From Methanolacinia paynteri (GTDB lineage: Archaea; Halobacteriota; Methanomicrobia; Methanomicrobiales; Methanomicrobiaceae), in contig NZ_KN360939.1 in the NCBI RefSeq assembly GCF_000784355.1, forward strand, positions 160,456-224,455: 64,000 nt of DNA, given 5' to 3'. Made by a program: the position numbers and the translations under genes. Positions 46,380 to 56,159 of this stretch are shown here, piece by piece. Position 1 is the first letter of the stretch. Each line of letters opens with the position of its first letter. The notes under the pieces were generated by a model, which saw only the letters and a list, made by a program, of their open reading frames with translations, did no database searches and was not told the DNA's origin.

Positions 46380-48074
46380 ATGGATATTGATATAAGGACG
46401 CTCTCTCTCGTGGTCGTGATCGCAAATATATTCCAGGCGTTTGCAATCACCTTTCTCTATGCAATCAATAAAAAATACCGCGGGATCAACTGGTGGGTCC
46501 TGGGAAGCGCCTCTATTGCATTAGGGTTCGTCTTCCTGCTCATGCGGGATTCCGTCGATATTCCACTGGTTACGATAATCCTGGGAAACGCACTGATTGT
46601 AGCCGGTTCGATATTTACATACACCGGGATCATGCATTTTCTCGAAAAGAAGGAGGACCTCAGGATCGTTCTCCCCGTCTTTGCGATATTTACCTGCCTG
46701 TATCTTTATTTTACCTATGTAAGCGACGAGATCACCGTGCGGACTGCAATCCTGTCTATAACACTGGCCTTTTACATGTTCCTTACATCAGCGGCACTTT
46801 TGGGAAAAGTTCCGTGTGCTATAAAAGACTCCGCCCGTTTCGTCGCGGGAGTTGAAATCTCTCTCGCATGTTTCCTGGTATTCCGTGGCTGGTATGTCCT
46901 CTTCATAACACCCATCGAAACCATCTTCACTCCGGCGATTATCCAGTATGTGTCATTCCTGTTCTTCTTCGGCGGAAATTTCCTCTTAACAGTCGGGCTC
47001 ATCATTATGGTCAACCAGCGCCTTAATGCGGACGTGGTCGAGGCAAAGGAGGAGTTCGAACTCTTCTTCCGCACAAGCCCCGACGGGATTGCCATCTCGC
47101 GTCTTGACAACAGTATCATCCTGGACATAAACGACGGGTTTACAAACCTTACAGGGTTTGACAGGTCCGAAACCATCGGTATCTCCAGCCTTAAGATCAA
47201 TGTCTGGAAAAACCCTGCCGACCGGCAGAAAGTCTACGATGAAATTTTTGAAAAAGGATTCTGCGAGAATTATGAAACCATCCTGAGGCGAAAGGACGGC
47301 AGCGAGATCACATGTATTGTCTCCGCCAAGTCCATAACCCTGCAGGGTGTTCCCTGTATTATCAGCGTGACAAGGGATATCACCGATCGCAAGCGGGCGG
47401 AGCAGGCGCTTCAGCAGGCCAACAGGAAGTTAAACCTGCTCTCCAGCATCACACGGCACGATATCCTGAATACAGTCACCGTCCTTGCCGGGTATCTCGG
47501 CCTCGCCCGCGAAGAGCCCGCCGGTCCGAAGCTGAAAGATTATCTCGATCACCTGGATGTAAGTGCGAAGACGATACAGCGCCAGATCGAGTTCACCCGC
47601 GAGTACCAGGAGATCGGCGTCAATGCAGCCACCTGGCAGAATGTCGAAGAGACCGTCCGCGAGGCCGCTTCCGAATTTAAGATGAAGGATGTCACCCTGG
47701 ATATCGAATGCGGAAATACGGAGATATTCGCAGACCCACTCCTCCGTAAGGTATTCTATAACTTCTTTGACAATTCGTTCAGGTATGCACCCCCGTTTAC
47801 GACGATCTCGGTCTCCTGCACCGAAAAGGAAGACGGGTTGTCGGTCGTGTTCGCCGACGACGGTGCAGGTATCCCGGAAGAGGTAAGGAGTCACCTCTTC
47901 GAGAGAGGTTTCGGGAAGCACACCGGTCTCGGTCTTTTCCTCTCGAGGGAGATCCTGGCGATCACCGGGATTACGATCACTGAAAACGGCGAAGCAGGGA
48001 AGGGTGCAAGGTTCGAGATGACCGTTCCCAAAGGCGCATACCGTTTCTCCGGTACAGGGCCGGAACAATTATAA
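46380..48074 (+). CDS. Membrane histidine kinase with PAS domain
   Basis: 564 residues. About seven membrane helices occupy residues 1-220, then a PAS domain (about 228-345, FRTSPDGIAISRLDNSIILD, 20), a methanogen-type H-box SITRHDILN (His360) and an HATPase_c domain (FYNFFDNSFRYA, DDGAGIPEEV, HTGLGLFLSREIL). It ends 23 bases before the SHOCT gene and may be co-transcribed with it and the copper ATPase. That would suggest metal or envelope-stress sensing, but no adjacent response regulator exists. Confidence 0.9.
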   Translation: MDIDIRTLSLVVVIANIFQAFAITFLYAINKKYRGINWWVLGSASIALGFVFLLMRDSVDIPLVTIILGNALIVAGSIFTYTGIMHFLEKKEDLRIVLPVFAIFTCLYLYFTYVSDEITVRTAILSITLAFYMFLTSAALLGKVPCAIKDSARFVAGVEISLACFLVFRGWYVLFITPIETIFTPAIIQYVSFLFFFGGNFLLTVGLIIMVNQRLNADVVEAKEEFELFFRTSPDGIAISRLDNSIILDINDGFTNLTGFDRSETIGISSLKINVWKNPADRQKVYDEIFEKGFCENYETILRRKDGSEITCIVSAKSITLQGVPCIISVTRDITDRKRAEQALQQANRKLNLLSSITRHDILNTVTVLAGYLGLAREEPAGPKLKDYLDHLDVSAKTIQRQIEFTREYQEIGVNAATWQNVEETVREAASEFKMKDVTLDIECGNTEIFADPLLRKVFYNFFDNSFRYAPPFTTISVSCTEKEDGLSVVFADDGAGIPEEVRSHLFERGFGKHTGLGLFLSREILAITGITITENGEAGKGARFEMTVPKGAYRFSGTGPEQL

Positions 48075-48097
48075 TCCCCGGCCGCAATCACTGGCTC

Positions 48098-48457
48098 ATG
48101 GACGGGTACATGCATTATTACATGTTCGACGGCTACGGGTATCCGTACGGCGGCTGGATCTGGATGGCTGTCTTCTGGATCGTCCAGCTGATCGTTGCGT
48201 TCTTCATATTCCGGGACGCTAAGGAACACGGGACGAATCCTGTCCTGTGGTTTATTCTTGTCATCATCCCGGCTATCGGGTGGTTGTTCCTGGTGCTCTA
48301 CGTCATCTTTCGCGTGCTGGATTCCGGGAGCGGAAGCCCCGGAGAAGGAAGCAGTGAAAAATCGGCATCCGCTCGTGAGATCCTCGACCAGCGTTACGCC
48401 GCCGGCGAGATTACGACCGACGAATACAACGCGATGAAAGAAGAGTTATCCCGCTGA
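48098..48457 (+). CDS. SHOCT-domain membrane protein
   Basis: 119 residues. A Tyr/Gly-rich N-terminus is followed by two membrane helices ([37 protein letters not shown]) with a short loop, a Ser/Gly linker, and the C-terminal SHOCT motif [20 protein letters not shown] (20). SHOCT domains are short helical pairs that promote oligomer formation. The gene sits 11 bases before the copper ATPase gene; small SHOCT membrane proteins often accompany metal transporters. Confidence 0.88.
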   Translation: MDGYMHYYMFDGYGYPYGGWIWMAVFWIVQLIVAFFIFRDAKEHGTNPVLWFILVIIPAIGWLFLVLYVIFRVLDSGSGSPGEGSSEKSASAREILDQRYAAGEITTDEYNAMKEELSR

Positions 48458-48468
48458 AAGATCTAAAA

Positions 48469-50538
48469 ATGGATATGGACGGGAATACTCACGAAGATCA
48501 TGCAGGACATGCCGGCCATAGCCCGGACGGCGGCGGCATGCCCGGATCAGCCGAAGCTATGGGCGGAGGCCACGGAAAAGGGATGCCGGGAGGCCACCAC
48601 CGCCATATGATGGAGGACTTCAGGAAACGCTTCATCGTCTCGATGATTCTCACCGTCCCGATACTCGTCCTTTCCCCTTCCATCCAGTCCTTCTTCGGGT
48701 TTTCTTTTGTATTCACCGGTTCGGATCTGATCCTCCTGGCTCTTTCCACCGTAGTATATCTCTACGGCGGCTATCCGTTCCTCGCCGGAATCGTGAACGA
48801 ACTGCGTTCCCGGCTGCCGGGGATGATGACCCTGATCGCGGTCGCGATCACGGTTGCATATGTCTTCAGTGCTGCCGATGTCCTGGGTCTGATCTCCGGC
48901 AAACCGTTCTTCTGGGAGCTTGCCACGCTGATCGATATCATGCTGCTCGGCCACTGGGTCGAGATGCGTTCGGTTCTCGGCGCCTCCCGTGCACTGGAGG
49001 AGCTGGTGAAGATCATGCCCTCCGTCGCTCATCTCTTAAAGGAGGGCGGGGAGACAGAGGATGTAAACGTCGAAGCCCTGAAGCCCGGCGACCGGGTACT
49101 GGTAAAGCCGGGTGAAAAGGTTCCTGTGGACGGCATTGTGACGGACGGAAGATCCAGCGTGGATGAATCGATGCTGACCGGGGAGTCGAAGCCTGTCTCG
49201 AAGAAGGCAGGCGACCCTGTAACCGGCGGTTCGGTGAACGGCGAGGGCTCGCTCACGGTCGAGGTGAAGAAGACAGGGAAGGATACATATCTCAGCCAGG
49301 TCATCGAACTGGTGAAATCGGCACAGGAGAGCAGGTCGAAGACGCAGGACCTGGCGAACAGGGCCGCTCTCGTCCTGACGGTAATCGCACTCTCTGTCGG
49401 CGCCGTCACGTTTATCGCCTGGTACATCTTCGGGCCGGGAATCGATTACGCGGTCGAACGGATGGCAACCGTCATGGTAATTACCTGTCCTCACGCCCTC
49501 GGCCTTGCCGTTCCGCTCGTCGTTGCTGTCTCGACCAGTCTTGCGGCAAACTCCGGTCTTCTTATCAGGGACCGGGAGGCGTTCGAGCGGGCGAGAGATC
49601 TCGAGGCGGTCGTATTCGACAAGACCGGAACACTGACCAGCGGGAAGTTCGGGATTACCGACATCATCCTGCCGGAGAAGATGCCGGAGGATGAATTCCT
49701 GGGACTTGCCGCATCTCTTGAAAGCAGCTCGGAGCATCCGATTGCACGCGGGATAGTGCATAGTGCAACCGAAAGGGGACTTGTTCTCTCCCGGCCTGAA
49801 GATTTCCGTGAGATACCCGGTAAAGGCGTCGAAGGGAATATCGGCGGGCGGCTCGTCAGGGTCGTTGGCCCGGAGTACATGAAGGAAAAGGGGATCGAAT
49901 TCCAGGACCCGGAGGTCGGGAGGGCCGAATCGCAGGAAAAGACGGTGGTCTATGTCCTCGAAGAAGGGAAGGTTCTCGGCGCCCTCGCCCTCGCCGATAT
50001 AATCAGGGAGGAGTCACGCGAGGCGATCTCCCGCCTGAAGGCACTGGATGTCAGGTGCATGATGCTCACGGGCGACAACCGCTTCGTTGCAAAATGGGTG
50101 GCTGACGAACTCGGCCTGGACGAGTTTTTCGCCGGTGTCCTCCCTCACCAGAAGGCCGAAAAGATCGAAGAGATCCGGAAACAGTACCGGACTGCCATGG
50201 TCGGCGACGGGATCAACGATGCTCCAGCCCTTGTTTCTGCCGACGTCGGGATCGCGATCGGGGCGGGAACGGATGTCGCAGTCGAGAGTGCCGATATAGT
50301 TCTTGTCAGGAGCGATCCTCGCGATGTGGCCGACATCATCCGGCTGTCGAAGAGGACGTACTCGAAGATGGTCCAGAACCTGATCTGGGCCACGGGCTAC
50401 AACAGTTTTGCCATCCCTCTTGCGGCCGGAGTGGGGATCGCCTACGGGATTGTTCTTTCTCCTGCGGCCGGTGCGGTCCTGATGAGCCTGAGCACGGTGA
50501 TCGTGGCGATCAACGCCCGGACCCTGAGGATGAACTGA
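48469..50538 (+). CDS. copB: Copper-transporting P-type ATPase, CopB type
   Basis: 689 residues. The His/Met/Gly-rich N-terminus ([18 protein letters not shown]) is the usual metal-binding head of P1B-3 ATPases. The sixth helix has the CPH motif (Cys340-Pro-His342) that marks CopB-type pumps, as against CPC in CopA. The actuator loop has LTGESKP, phosphorylation is at Asp384 in DKTGTLTSG, and the hinge motif [12 protein letters not shown] is intact. It exports copper (reported for Cu2+ or Cu+, and sometimes Ag+) with ATP. Operon with the SHOCT gene and probably the kinase. Confidence 0.94.
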   Translation: MDMDGNTHEDHAGHAGHSPDGGGMPGSAEAMGGGHGKGMPGGHHRHMMEDFRKRFIVSMILTVPILVLSPSIQSFFGFSFVFTGSDLILLALSTVVYLYGGYPFLAGIVNELRSRLPGMMTLIAVAITVAYVFSAADVLGLISGKPFFWELATLIDIMLLGHWVEMRSVLGASRALEELVKIMPSVAHLLKEGGETEDVNVEALKPGDRVLVKPGEKVPVDGIVTDGRSSVDESMLTGESKPVSKKAGDPVTGGSVNGEGSLTVEVKKTGKDTYLSQVIELVKSAQESRSKTQDLANRAALVLTVIALSVGAVTFIAWYIFGPGIDYAVERMATVMVITCPHALGLAVPLVVAVSTSLAANSGLLIRDREAFERARDLEAVVFDKTGTLTSGKFGITDIILPEKMPEDEFLGLAASLESSSEHPIARGIVHSATERGLVLSRPEDFREIPGKGVEGNIGGRLVRVVGPEYMKEKGIEFQDPEVGRAESQEKTVVYVLEEGKVLGALALADIIREESREAISRLKALDVRCMMLTGDNRFVAKWVADELGLDEFFAGVLPHQKAEKIEEIRKQYRTAMVGDGINDAPALVSADVGIAIGAGTDVAVESADIVLVRSDPRDVADIIRLSKRTYSKMVQNLIWATGYNSFAIPLAAGVGIAYGIVLSPAAGAVLMSLSTVIVAINARTLRMN

Positions 50539-50575
50539 AATTAAATAATTCGCTATTTTTTCCGGTTTCCTGCAA

Positions 50576-51400
50576 TCACGTCTCAGCGAGTGCATAATCA
50601 ACCGCAGCCTGTGCATGTATCGTCATCGTGTCGAAGACGGGGATGTCCACATCCTCCTGCTTTACAAGCAGCGGGATTTCGGTGCACCCGAGGATAACGC
50701 CCTCCGCACCCTGTTCTTCGAGGTGTTTTATTATCCGGACGTATTTCTCCCTTGAGACATCGCTTATGTTCCCGGCACAGAGTTCGTCGAATATCACGTC
50801 GTTTACTATCTCGCGTTCGGTCTCGTTCGGGATTATGACCTCAATCCCGTATTTTTCCATGAGCCTGTCCTTGTAGAAACCCTCTTCCATCGTGTATTTC
50901 GTGCCGAGAAGTCCTACTTTGGAAAGTCCCTGTTCCTTTATCTTCTCTCCTGTCGCGTCGGCGATGTGCAGCACGGGGATGTCGACATTCGCCTCTATGT
51001 CGTCGACGGTCGAATGCATGGTATTCGAACAGATTATGATGAAGTCAGCTCCCCCTCTCTCAAGCCGTTTTGCAGCATCGACCATCGTTTCCGTAAGCGG
51101 TTCCCAGTCGCCTTCGGATGCAAGCCTCTCCTGTTCGGAAAATTCCCCGAACTCGATCGAGTACATGAGGATATCTGCTGAATGAAGCCCCCCGAGTTCT
51201 TCTGCAACCATCTCGTTCATCAGCGTATAATATTCGGCCGACGAGACCCAGCTGATCCCCCCGATGACCCCGATCGTCTTCATCCCGGTATCGTTCGTAT
51301 CGATTGCCTTTGCCTCGGGAATCCCGGAGGTGCACCCGCATACGATCAGGGCCGCCGCGATTATTATTGCCGGAAGAAAAAGCCCGGTCCTTTTATCCAT
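50576..51400 (-). CDS. Aspartate/glutamate racemase family lipoprotein
   Basis: 274 residues. The first 26 form a lipoprotein signal (FLPAIIIAAALIVCGCTSG, lipid Cys at 23), then a 13-residue spacer, then a complete racemase starting KTIGVIGGISWVSSAEYYTL (20). Both catalytic motifs are kept (IICSNTMHS, LGCTEIPLL). So the enzyme is predicted to act outside the membrane. It is a close paralogue of the cytoplasmic protein at 45455-46162. A TATA-like GATTATATAATTT lies just upstream. Extracellular racemases of this family are unusual; the substrate might be a cell-surface or exported amino acid. Confidence 0.88.
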   Translation of the reverse strand: MDKRTGLFLPAIIIAAALIVCGCTSGIPEAKAIDTNDTGMKTIGVIGGISWVSSAEYYTLMNEMVAEELGGLHSADILMYSIEFGEFSEQERLASEGDWEPLTETMVDAAKRLERGGADFIIICSNTMHSTVDDIEANVDIPVLHIADATGEKIKEQGLSKVGLLGTKYTMEEGFYKDRLMEKYGIEVIIPNETEREIVNDVIFDELCAGNISDVSREKYVRIIKHLEEQGAEGVILGCTEIPLLVKQEDVDIPVFDTMTIHAQAAVDYALAET

Positions 51401-51475
51401 ATGTCTGAATGAAAGACGGGAGATTATATAATTTTTAGGATTTACCGGTCGATTCCCGGTCTGATCCTGCGAACA

Positions 51476-52144
51476 TTATTTTCTGGCAATAATATTCCAT
51501 TTCGTATACGGAAACGGGTTGAAATCATGGAAGTTTTCTTCGGCTTCCATGTAGGTGGAGACATGCTCCACGAGTCCGACGATCTCCCACCGGCCGAATA
51601 GCTCTTTGATCCCGGCATAATCGAAGTAATGGTGGGGCACGCCTGCTTCGTAGCCTTCTTCGGATACGAACGTGTCCTCTTCGATCTTTTTTCCCCTGCC
51701 ATACCCTCCTCCTTTTGTCGAAATCAGGGACGCCATGAACATACCGCCGTCGCAAAGGCTGTCGTAGATGTTGGCTACGGCTTTTTCGATATTTTCAGTT
51801 GTGTTGTGATGCAGGGCGTTCCATGAAAAAGCTCCGTGAAAAACCTGGCCAGGGAACGGATTCTCAGTCATGTCCGCGACTTTGAGGTTCGCGGTCAGGC
51901 CTTTTTCTTCAATCAGCTGCCGGGTATTGGCAATCCCGTTTTCGGATATGTCGCTTCCGAAGGCATTGTGCCCCATTTGGGATACCAGTAAGGTATGCCT
52001 GCCTGCTCCGCAGCAGAAGTCCCAGATCGAAAGAGTTTCGCCGGGAAAAACTCCTTCAAGCATTTTTATAAATTTGTAGACTTCCGGCTGGGGCAGGATT
52101 TCTATATATTTGTCGTCTAAAAAGAGTTCGTTCCATGTTGCCAT
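51476..52144 (-). CDS. Class I SAM-dependent methyltransferase
   Basis: 222 residues. SAM-binding motif I is SIWDFCCGAGRHTLLVSQMG (20), with NAFGSDISENGI as motif II and FSWNALHHNTTENIEKAV following. A UbiE/tellurite-resistance-like methyltransferase by layout; substrate not inferable. Monocistronic. Confidence 0.85.
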   Translation of the reverse strand: MATWNELFLDDKYIEILPQPEVYKFIKMLEGVFPGETLSIWDFCCGAGRHTLLVSQMGHNAFGSDISENGIANTRQLIEEKGLTANLKVADMTENPFPGQVFHGAFSWNALHHNTTENIEKAVANIYDSLCDGGMFMASLISTKGGGYGRGKKIEEDTFVSEEGYEAGVPHHYFDYAGIKELFGRWEIVGLVEHVSTYMEAEENFHDFNPFPYTKWNIIARK

Positions 52145-52255
52145 TATATAGAGTCGATTTCGACTGCTTAAATTTGCTTTTTAAATTCATATGCGGGAGC
52201 CGGCTGACGAATAATTTAATAGCTCCGTGTTGATAATTTAAACAGGGTGCCTGCA

Positions 52256-52492
52256 ATGGAAAAAAATTATAATTTCAGAATTATGCTCAGAAAAGAACCG
52301 GAGGGAGGATATACTGCTTTTGTGCCTTCTCTTCCCGGTTGCGTAACATACGGTGAGACGATAGACGAGGCCGTGGATATGGTCCGTGAAGCTGTCGAGC
52401 TGTACATCGAGAGCCTGATCGAGCATAACGAACCTGTTCCTTCCGATGACGAGGTTCTGGAATACAATCTCCAGATCAAAGCACAGGCATGA
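52256..52492 (+). CDS. hicB: HicB-family antitoxin
   Basis: 78 residues from the ATG at 52256 (a GTG at 52247 is possible). The degenerate RNase H-like HicB fold: FRIMLRKEPEGGYTAFVPSL (20), PGCVTYGETIDEAVDMVREA (20). It overlaps the downstream hicA by four bases (52489-52492). It should neutralise HicA and repress the operon. The order here is antitoxin first. Confidence 0.88.
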   Translation: MEKNYNFRIMLRKEPEGGYTAFVPSLPGCVTYGETIDEAVDMVREAVELYIESLIEHNEPVPSDDEVLEYNLQIKAQA

Positions 52493-52704
52493 AACTTCCG
52501 AATTTAACCCCGGAAAAGGTAATAAAAATTCTTGAAAGCAGGGGTTTTGTCCTTGACAGGGTTAAAGGAAGCCATCACATATACATAAATCCTGAAACAA
52601 GGCAGAGAGTAGTCGTCCCTGTTCACAGGAAAGATCTTCCGAAAGGCACCATGATGGAGATCCTTAAACAGGCGGGAGTAAAAAAGGATGATCTGGCGGA
52701 ATAA
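52489..52704 (+). CDS. hicA: HicA-family mRNA interferase toxin
   Basis: 71 residues. A dsRNA-binding-like fold with the catalytic His in VKGSHHIYINP and VVPVHRKDLPKGTMMEILKQ (20). It cleaves mRNA when free of HicB. Full length with an intact His, so probably active. Confidence 0.9.
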   Translation: MKLPNLTPEKVIKILESRGFVLDRVKGSHHIYINPETRQRVVVPVHRKDLPKGTMMEILKQAGVKKDDLAE

Positions 52705-52851
52705 TTTTTAAAGCTCTTCTTTCGCATTAATAAAAAGATTGATAATTTGAAATGGATCTTTTTCAGGATAAATATCCGGATATAAAAATCTGCAACAGTC
52801 ATACCAGTCCCGGCTTTCTTGAAAAAAAAACCTACAAAAAAAAACGGGAGT

Positions 52852-53412
52852 TCATGTTACGTTTGTCGTACCGATAAGCGGGATTACCAAGGCTCCAATA
52901 AGAAAAATGAAGAGACCGACTGATATTATGATCGCGGCTACAAAAGCTCCTGCCGCTCCTTCCGTACTCATCTTATGAAGTTCGCGGATTCCAAGAACAT
53001 TGAGAACAGCCGACCAGATTATAAAAATGAAACCGATAACCGGAATCCAGTCAAAAAGGAGCATCGGGGTGCTGGCATAGACAAAAGCTTTTATCGTCTG
53101 CATGCCCCCTCCCTTTCCGCCAAGAATATATGCCCAGAAATGAAGCAGCATAACAAAAATGACTGTCTGGACAAGGGAGCTGATAACGGCGAAGGCGAAT
53201 ATAAAGAAAATATTTTCCGAACCCGGTATCAGTGCGATCGTTTCGGCGTCTATCCCAATATATTTGACAATTGTAAAGAGAACCGAGTTGATTATAAAAA
53301 GAACGGCAAAATAAGTTAATACTTCCTTTGGCCCGTCATTTTCCGATTGCTGAAAAGATTCGACAGGGTCCAAAAGGACTTCCGTTATTCTAATAATTAT
53401 TCTGTCGATCAT
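52852..53412 (-). CDS. Yip1-domain membrane protein (copy 3 of 3)
   Basis: 186 residues from the ATG at 53412. This start matches the MIDxI starts of its two paralogues; an ATG at 53433 would lie between the TATA box and the expected transcript start. Five membrane helices and the Yip1 pattern LLDPVESFQQ, FVYASTPMLLFDWIPVIGFI (20), LGIRELHKMS. Yip1-like proteins in prokaryotes have no known activity. The three tandem copies share a conserved TATA region (ATTTAA-GTTAAATT here), so each is its own transcription unit. Confidence 0.8.
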   Translation of the reverse strand: MIDRIIIRITEVLLDPVESFQQSENDGPKEVLTYFAVLFIINSVLFTIVKYIGIDAETIALIPGSENIFFIFAFAVISSLVQTVIFVMLLHFWAYILGGKGGGMQTIKAFVYASTPMLLFDWIPVIGFIFIIWSAVLNVLGIRELHKMSTEGAAGAFVAAIIISVGLFIFLIGALVIPLIGTTNVT

Positions 53413-53476
53413 AATTATTGAATATTCTTTCAAATTTAACTTAAATCATTTTATTTTGTTCTGATTTGGGAAAAAA

Positions 53477-54055
53477 TTATGGAGTATATGCCACGGCAGG
53501 AATTGCGTTCAGGTGCGAGATCAGGTACAGCGAAACGAAGAGAAGGAAGATAAGCGGTATCACGATCGCGATTACGAGAGCCACCGCCGCCCTTGCGGTA
53601 CTGATCTCGTGCAGCTCGCGGACTCCCAAAACGCCGAGAACAATGGACCAGATCAAAAATATAATGCCGATATCCGGAATCCACCCGAGGAGAAACCCGG
53701 GGGTGACGCCATAGACAAAAGCCTTTGCAGTCTGGATGAGCCCCTTCCGTCCGCCGAGAATATACACCCAGAGGTGAAGCCACAAGACAAAAAGGGCCGA
53801 CATGACAAGGGAGCTTAAAACCGCGAAGACGAATATAAAGAAAACGCCTCCCGGTCCCCACGGAGAAAGTCCCCCCATGTACGAGCCAGCCTGCAGGTAT
53901 ATGACAATTGTATGCAATAACGAATTGACCAGGAGAATGGCGGCGAAATAGGTGATTATCATTCCCTGCGGATCATCCCGCGACTCCTGGAAAGTTTTTA
54001 CAGGATTTAAAAAAATTCCTTTTATTTTTGCAACGATGCTCTCTACATCTGTCAT
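53477..54055 (-). CDS. Yip1-domain membrane protein (copy 2 of 3)
   Basis: 192 residues, five membrane helices. Shares with its neighbours FLNPVKTFQES, YILGGRKGLIQTAKAFVYGV (20), TPGFLLGWIPDIGIIFLIWS (20) and LGVRELHEIS. The upstream sequence repeats that of copy 3 almost base for base from the start codon to the T-rich stretch beyond the TATA box, showing that promoter and gene were duplicated together. Confidence 0.82.
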   Translation of the reverse strand: MTDVESIVAKIKGIFLNPVKTFQESRDDPQGMIITYFAAILLVNSLLHTIVIYLQAGSYMGGLSPWGPGGVFFIFVFAVLSSLVMSALFVLWLHLWVYILGGRKGLIQTAKAFVYGVTPGFLLGWIPDIGIIFLIWSIVLGVLGVRELHEISTARAAVALVIAIVIPLIFLLFVSLYLISHLNAIPAVAYTP

Positions 54056-54203
54056 AATTTGTGAATATTCTCATAAGTTCAATTTAAATCATTTTATTTT
54101 GTTATGATTTGAAAAAAAATCTCTAATAATCGTTCAAAATTAATATTTGAAAAGAAAAAACATTTTTTTGAATTTTCCGGCAACAAAAAAAAGATTCGGG
54201 AGT

Positions 54204-54761
54204 TTATGCAATATTTGCTACGGTCATATACGAGACGAATAAAATCATCGCAAGGATGACGAGGAGGACGAGCGGTACCACAATCGCGATTGCAAGAGCG
54301 ACTCCAGCTCTCGCAACACTAATCTCATGCAGGTCCCGGATTCCCAGGATACTGAGAATAAACGACCAGATAAGGAAGATAAAGCCGATATACGGTAACC
54401 ATCCCAAAAGAAAATACGGGGTGCCGGCATATACAAAAGTCTTTGCAGTCTGAAAGATCCCCTTTCGTCCGCCGAGAATATACACCCAGACGTGAAGCCA
54501 TGCTACAAACAGAACAGCCAGGATAAAGGAGCTGAAAATGGCGAATCCGAATATAAAGAATATGTTCCCCGAACCCGGTATTGTGTCGGAGACGGGATTC
54601 AATCCCACTATTGACATAATCGTATAGAATATCGAATTGATTATGACAAGAACGACATAGTAGGCTAATACCGCTTTTGGCTCCTCATCTTTTGACTGTT
54701 GGAGTGTTTCGACGGGGTCCAAAAGCATTCCTTTTATTTTTGTAACAATGCTGTCGATCAT
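54204..54761 (-). CDS. Yip1-domain membrane protein (copy 1 of 3)
   Basis: 185 residues from the ATG at 54761 (MIDSIVTKIKGMLLDPVETL, 20). Five membrane helices and the family segments YILGGRKGIFQTAKTFVYAG (20), TPYFLLGWLPYIGFIFLIWS (20), LGIRDLHEIS. It is closest to copy 2. Role unknown; the tandem duplication suggests dosage or heteromeric assembly. Confidence 0.82.
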   Translation of the reverse strand: MIDSIVTKIKGMLLDPVETLQQSKDEEPKAVLAYYVVLVIINSIFYTIMSIVGLNPVSDTIPGSGNIFFIFGFAIFSSFILAVLFVAWLHVWVYILGGRKGIFQTAKTFVYAGTPYFLLGWLPYIGFIFLIWSFILSILGIRDLHEISVARAGVALAIAIVVPLVLLVILAMILFVSYMTVANIA

Positions 54762-54982
54762 AATGCCTGAATATTTCATTAAATTTAATTTATATCATTC
54801 CATCCTGGTTAATCTGAGAATGTCTTTAAAATGACTCCCGGATTTTTAATCTATACCTGCTCGCCCGTGGGGGTTTTACGCGGAAAAATGATATCTGTCG
54901 AATGGGTTCAGGATACATATCATTTTGTCTCCGGGAAGTGGATTTCTAAAAAAATACAATCCTTTCCATGCTTTGATTCCTT

Positions 54983-55855
54983 TTATAGAAAGAATTCTGT
55001 AAAATATACAAATATTGTAGAAATAACAAACCCCAGCACAAACGCACTGCTCTCAATCCATTTCCCGGATATTTTCGATCTCAGGCAGTATATAATAGTG
55101 GCCGATACTAAAGACGTTGCAATGACCGGAATTATCCATAAAGGAAAAATGTTCAGGACACAGGGGAGAGTTGTAAGAAAAGGCCAGGGAAGTAAAACAA
55201 GAAATGTTGCAAATATCATAACTTCCAGAATTCTCAGATCGGATATCTTATAACCTTCCTTCTGTAGTTCATTTAACAAAATAAGTATCAATGCTGAAAG
55301 AGATGCAGCTGCAACAGAAACACCAAACCAAATGATCCCTGGAATTAAGAGCAGCAGAAGCACCAAAAGACGCTTATCAAATTTAAAATTTTCATAGTAT
55401 CTTTGAATAAATATCAGCAGAGCTACCGCTGAGACTGAAAGAATTAAAGTGCCGGAAAAATTTCCAAAAATCCAAAGATATGGATAATAATAATCACACA
55501 TGTATTGTGTTGTGAGGAAGTACATAGGATAAGTCAGAGCTACCAAAAAAACCACAGGAAGCAGATATTTTTTATTCAGGTATTCCCTGAATGCAACAGC
55601 AGGTGATACCATTACAAAAGCCGTTCCCATAACAAGGAGTGCGGAGCCTGCAAATCCTCCGGCAGCAAATGCGGATAATGCGATAAGGAAAAATCCCAGG
55701 GTTATGCCTGTAATCAGCTGAAATTTTTCATTTTTAATCCTTGTCAAAATCAGGTATACTAAAACTGAAAACGCTGCAAAGATAATGCTGGTAAGAATAA
55801 GAGAATTCACGAGATAATCCAGAATTCCCCCAAAAACTCCTGTTATAATATCCAT
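54983..55855 (-). CDS. Polytopic membrane protein, unknown function
   Basis: 290 residues, about nine hydrophobic helices, no recognised motif. GGAGGT lies just before the ATG (on the minus strand, 5 bases away). It begins 22 bases after the stop of the small secreted protein gene, so the two form an operon. An ORF on the other strand (54831-55253) overlaps its 3' half and is judged a shadow. Confidence 0.75.
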   Translation of the reverse strand: MDIITGVFGGILDYLVNSLILTSIIFAAFSVLVYLILTRIKNEKFQLITGITLGFFLIALSAFAAGGFAGSALLVMGTAFVMVSPAVAFREYLNKKYLLPVVFLVALTYPMYFLTTQYMCDYYYPYLWIFGNFSGTLILSVSAVALLIFIQRYYENFKFDKRLLVLLLLLIPGIIWFGVSVAAASLSALILILLNELQKEGYKISDLRILEVMIFATFLVLLPWPFLTTLPCVLNIFPLWIIPVIATSLVSATIIYCLRSKISGKWIESSAFVLGFVISTIFVYFTEFFL

Positions 55856-55877
55856 AATACCTCCAAAAAAAATGGAT

Positions 55878-56159
55878 TTAGGGCTGTGTATAAACAGCTA
55901 TTGCATTATTTCCAAACGCAATATTACTTGCTGTAGTTATATTTTGAGTTAAGTCTACACGATTCCAGGCAGAATATTTACTAATGTCTGTAGACATTTG
56001 GGTTAAATGTGCTTCTGCAACTTTTTCACCGTATTCATAAGTTACCAAATTTTCACTTCCACTATTATCATATGCACTGGCGGCCGGTACAAAAACAGCC
56101 CCGGCAAGTGCCAAAACTATCAGCAGGCTCAAAGCCTGCATACCTTTCTTAACTTTCAT
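55878..56159 (-). CDS. Small secreted protein under a conserved leader RNA
   Basis: 93 residues from the ATG at 56159 (GGAGAC 6 bases upstream); an in-frame ATG at 56180 sits in the leader hairpin without a ribosome site. Signal peptide (MQALSLLIVLALAGAVFVPA, 20; cleavage near ASAYD) very like that of the gene at 57108. The mature part (about 65 residues: YEYGEKVAEAHLTQMSTDIS) is not recognised; it resembles a propeptide more than an enzyme and could be the stub of a once longer protein. Followed closely by a polytopic membrane protein. Confidence 0.68.
   Translation of the reverse strand: MKVKKGMQALSLLIVLALAGAVFVPAASAYDNSGSENLVTYEYGEKVAEAHLTQMSTDISKYSAWNRVDLTQNITTASNIAFGNNAIAVYTQP

Noticed and set aside
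54831..55253. 140-residue ORF on the plus strand
   Set aside because: It lies antisense to a polytopic membrane protein with a good ribosome site. Its composition fits the complement of hydrophobic codons.
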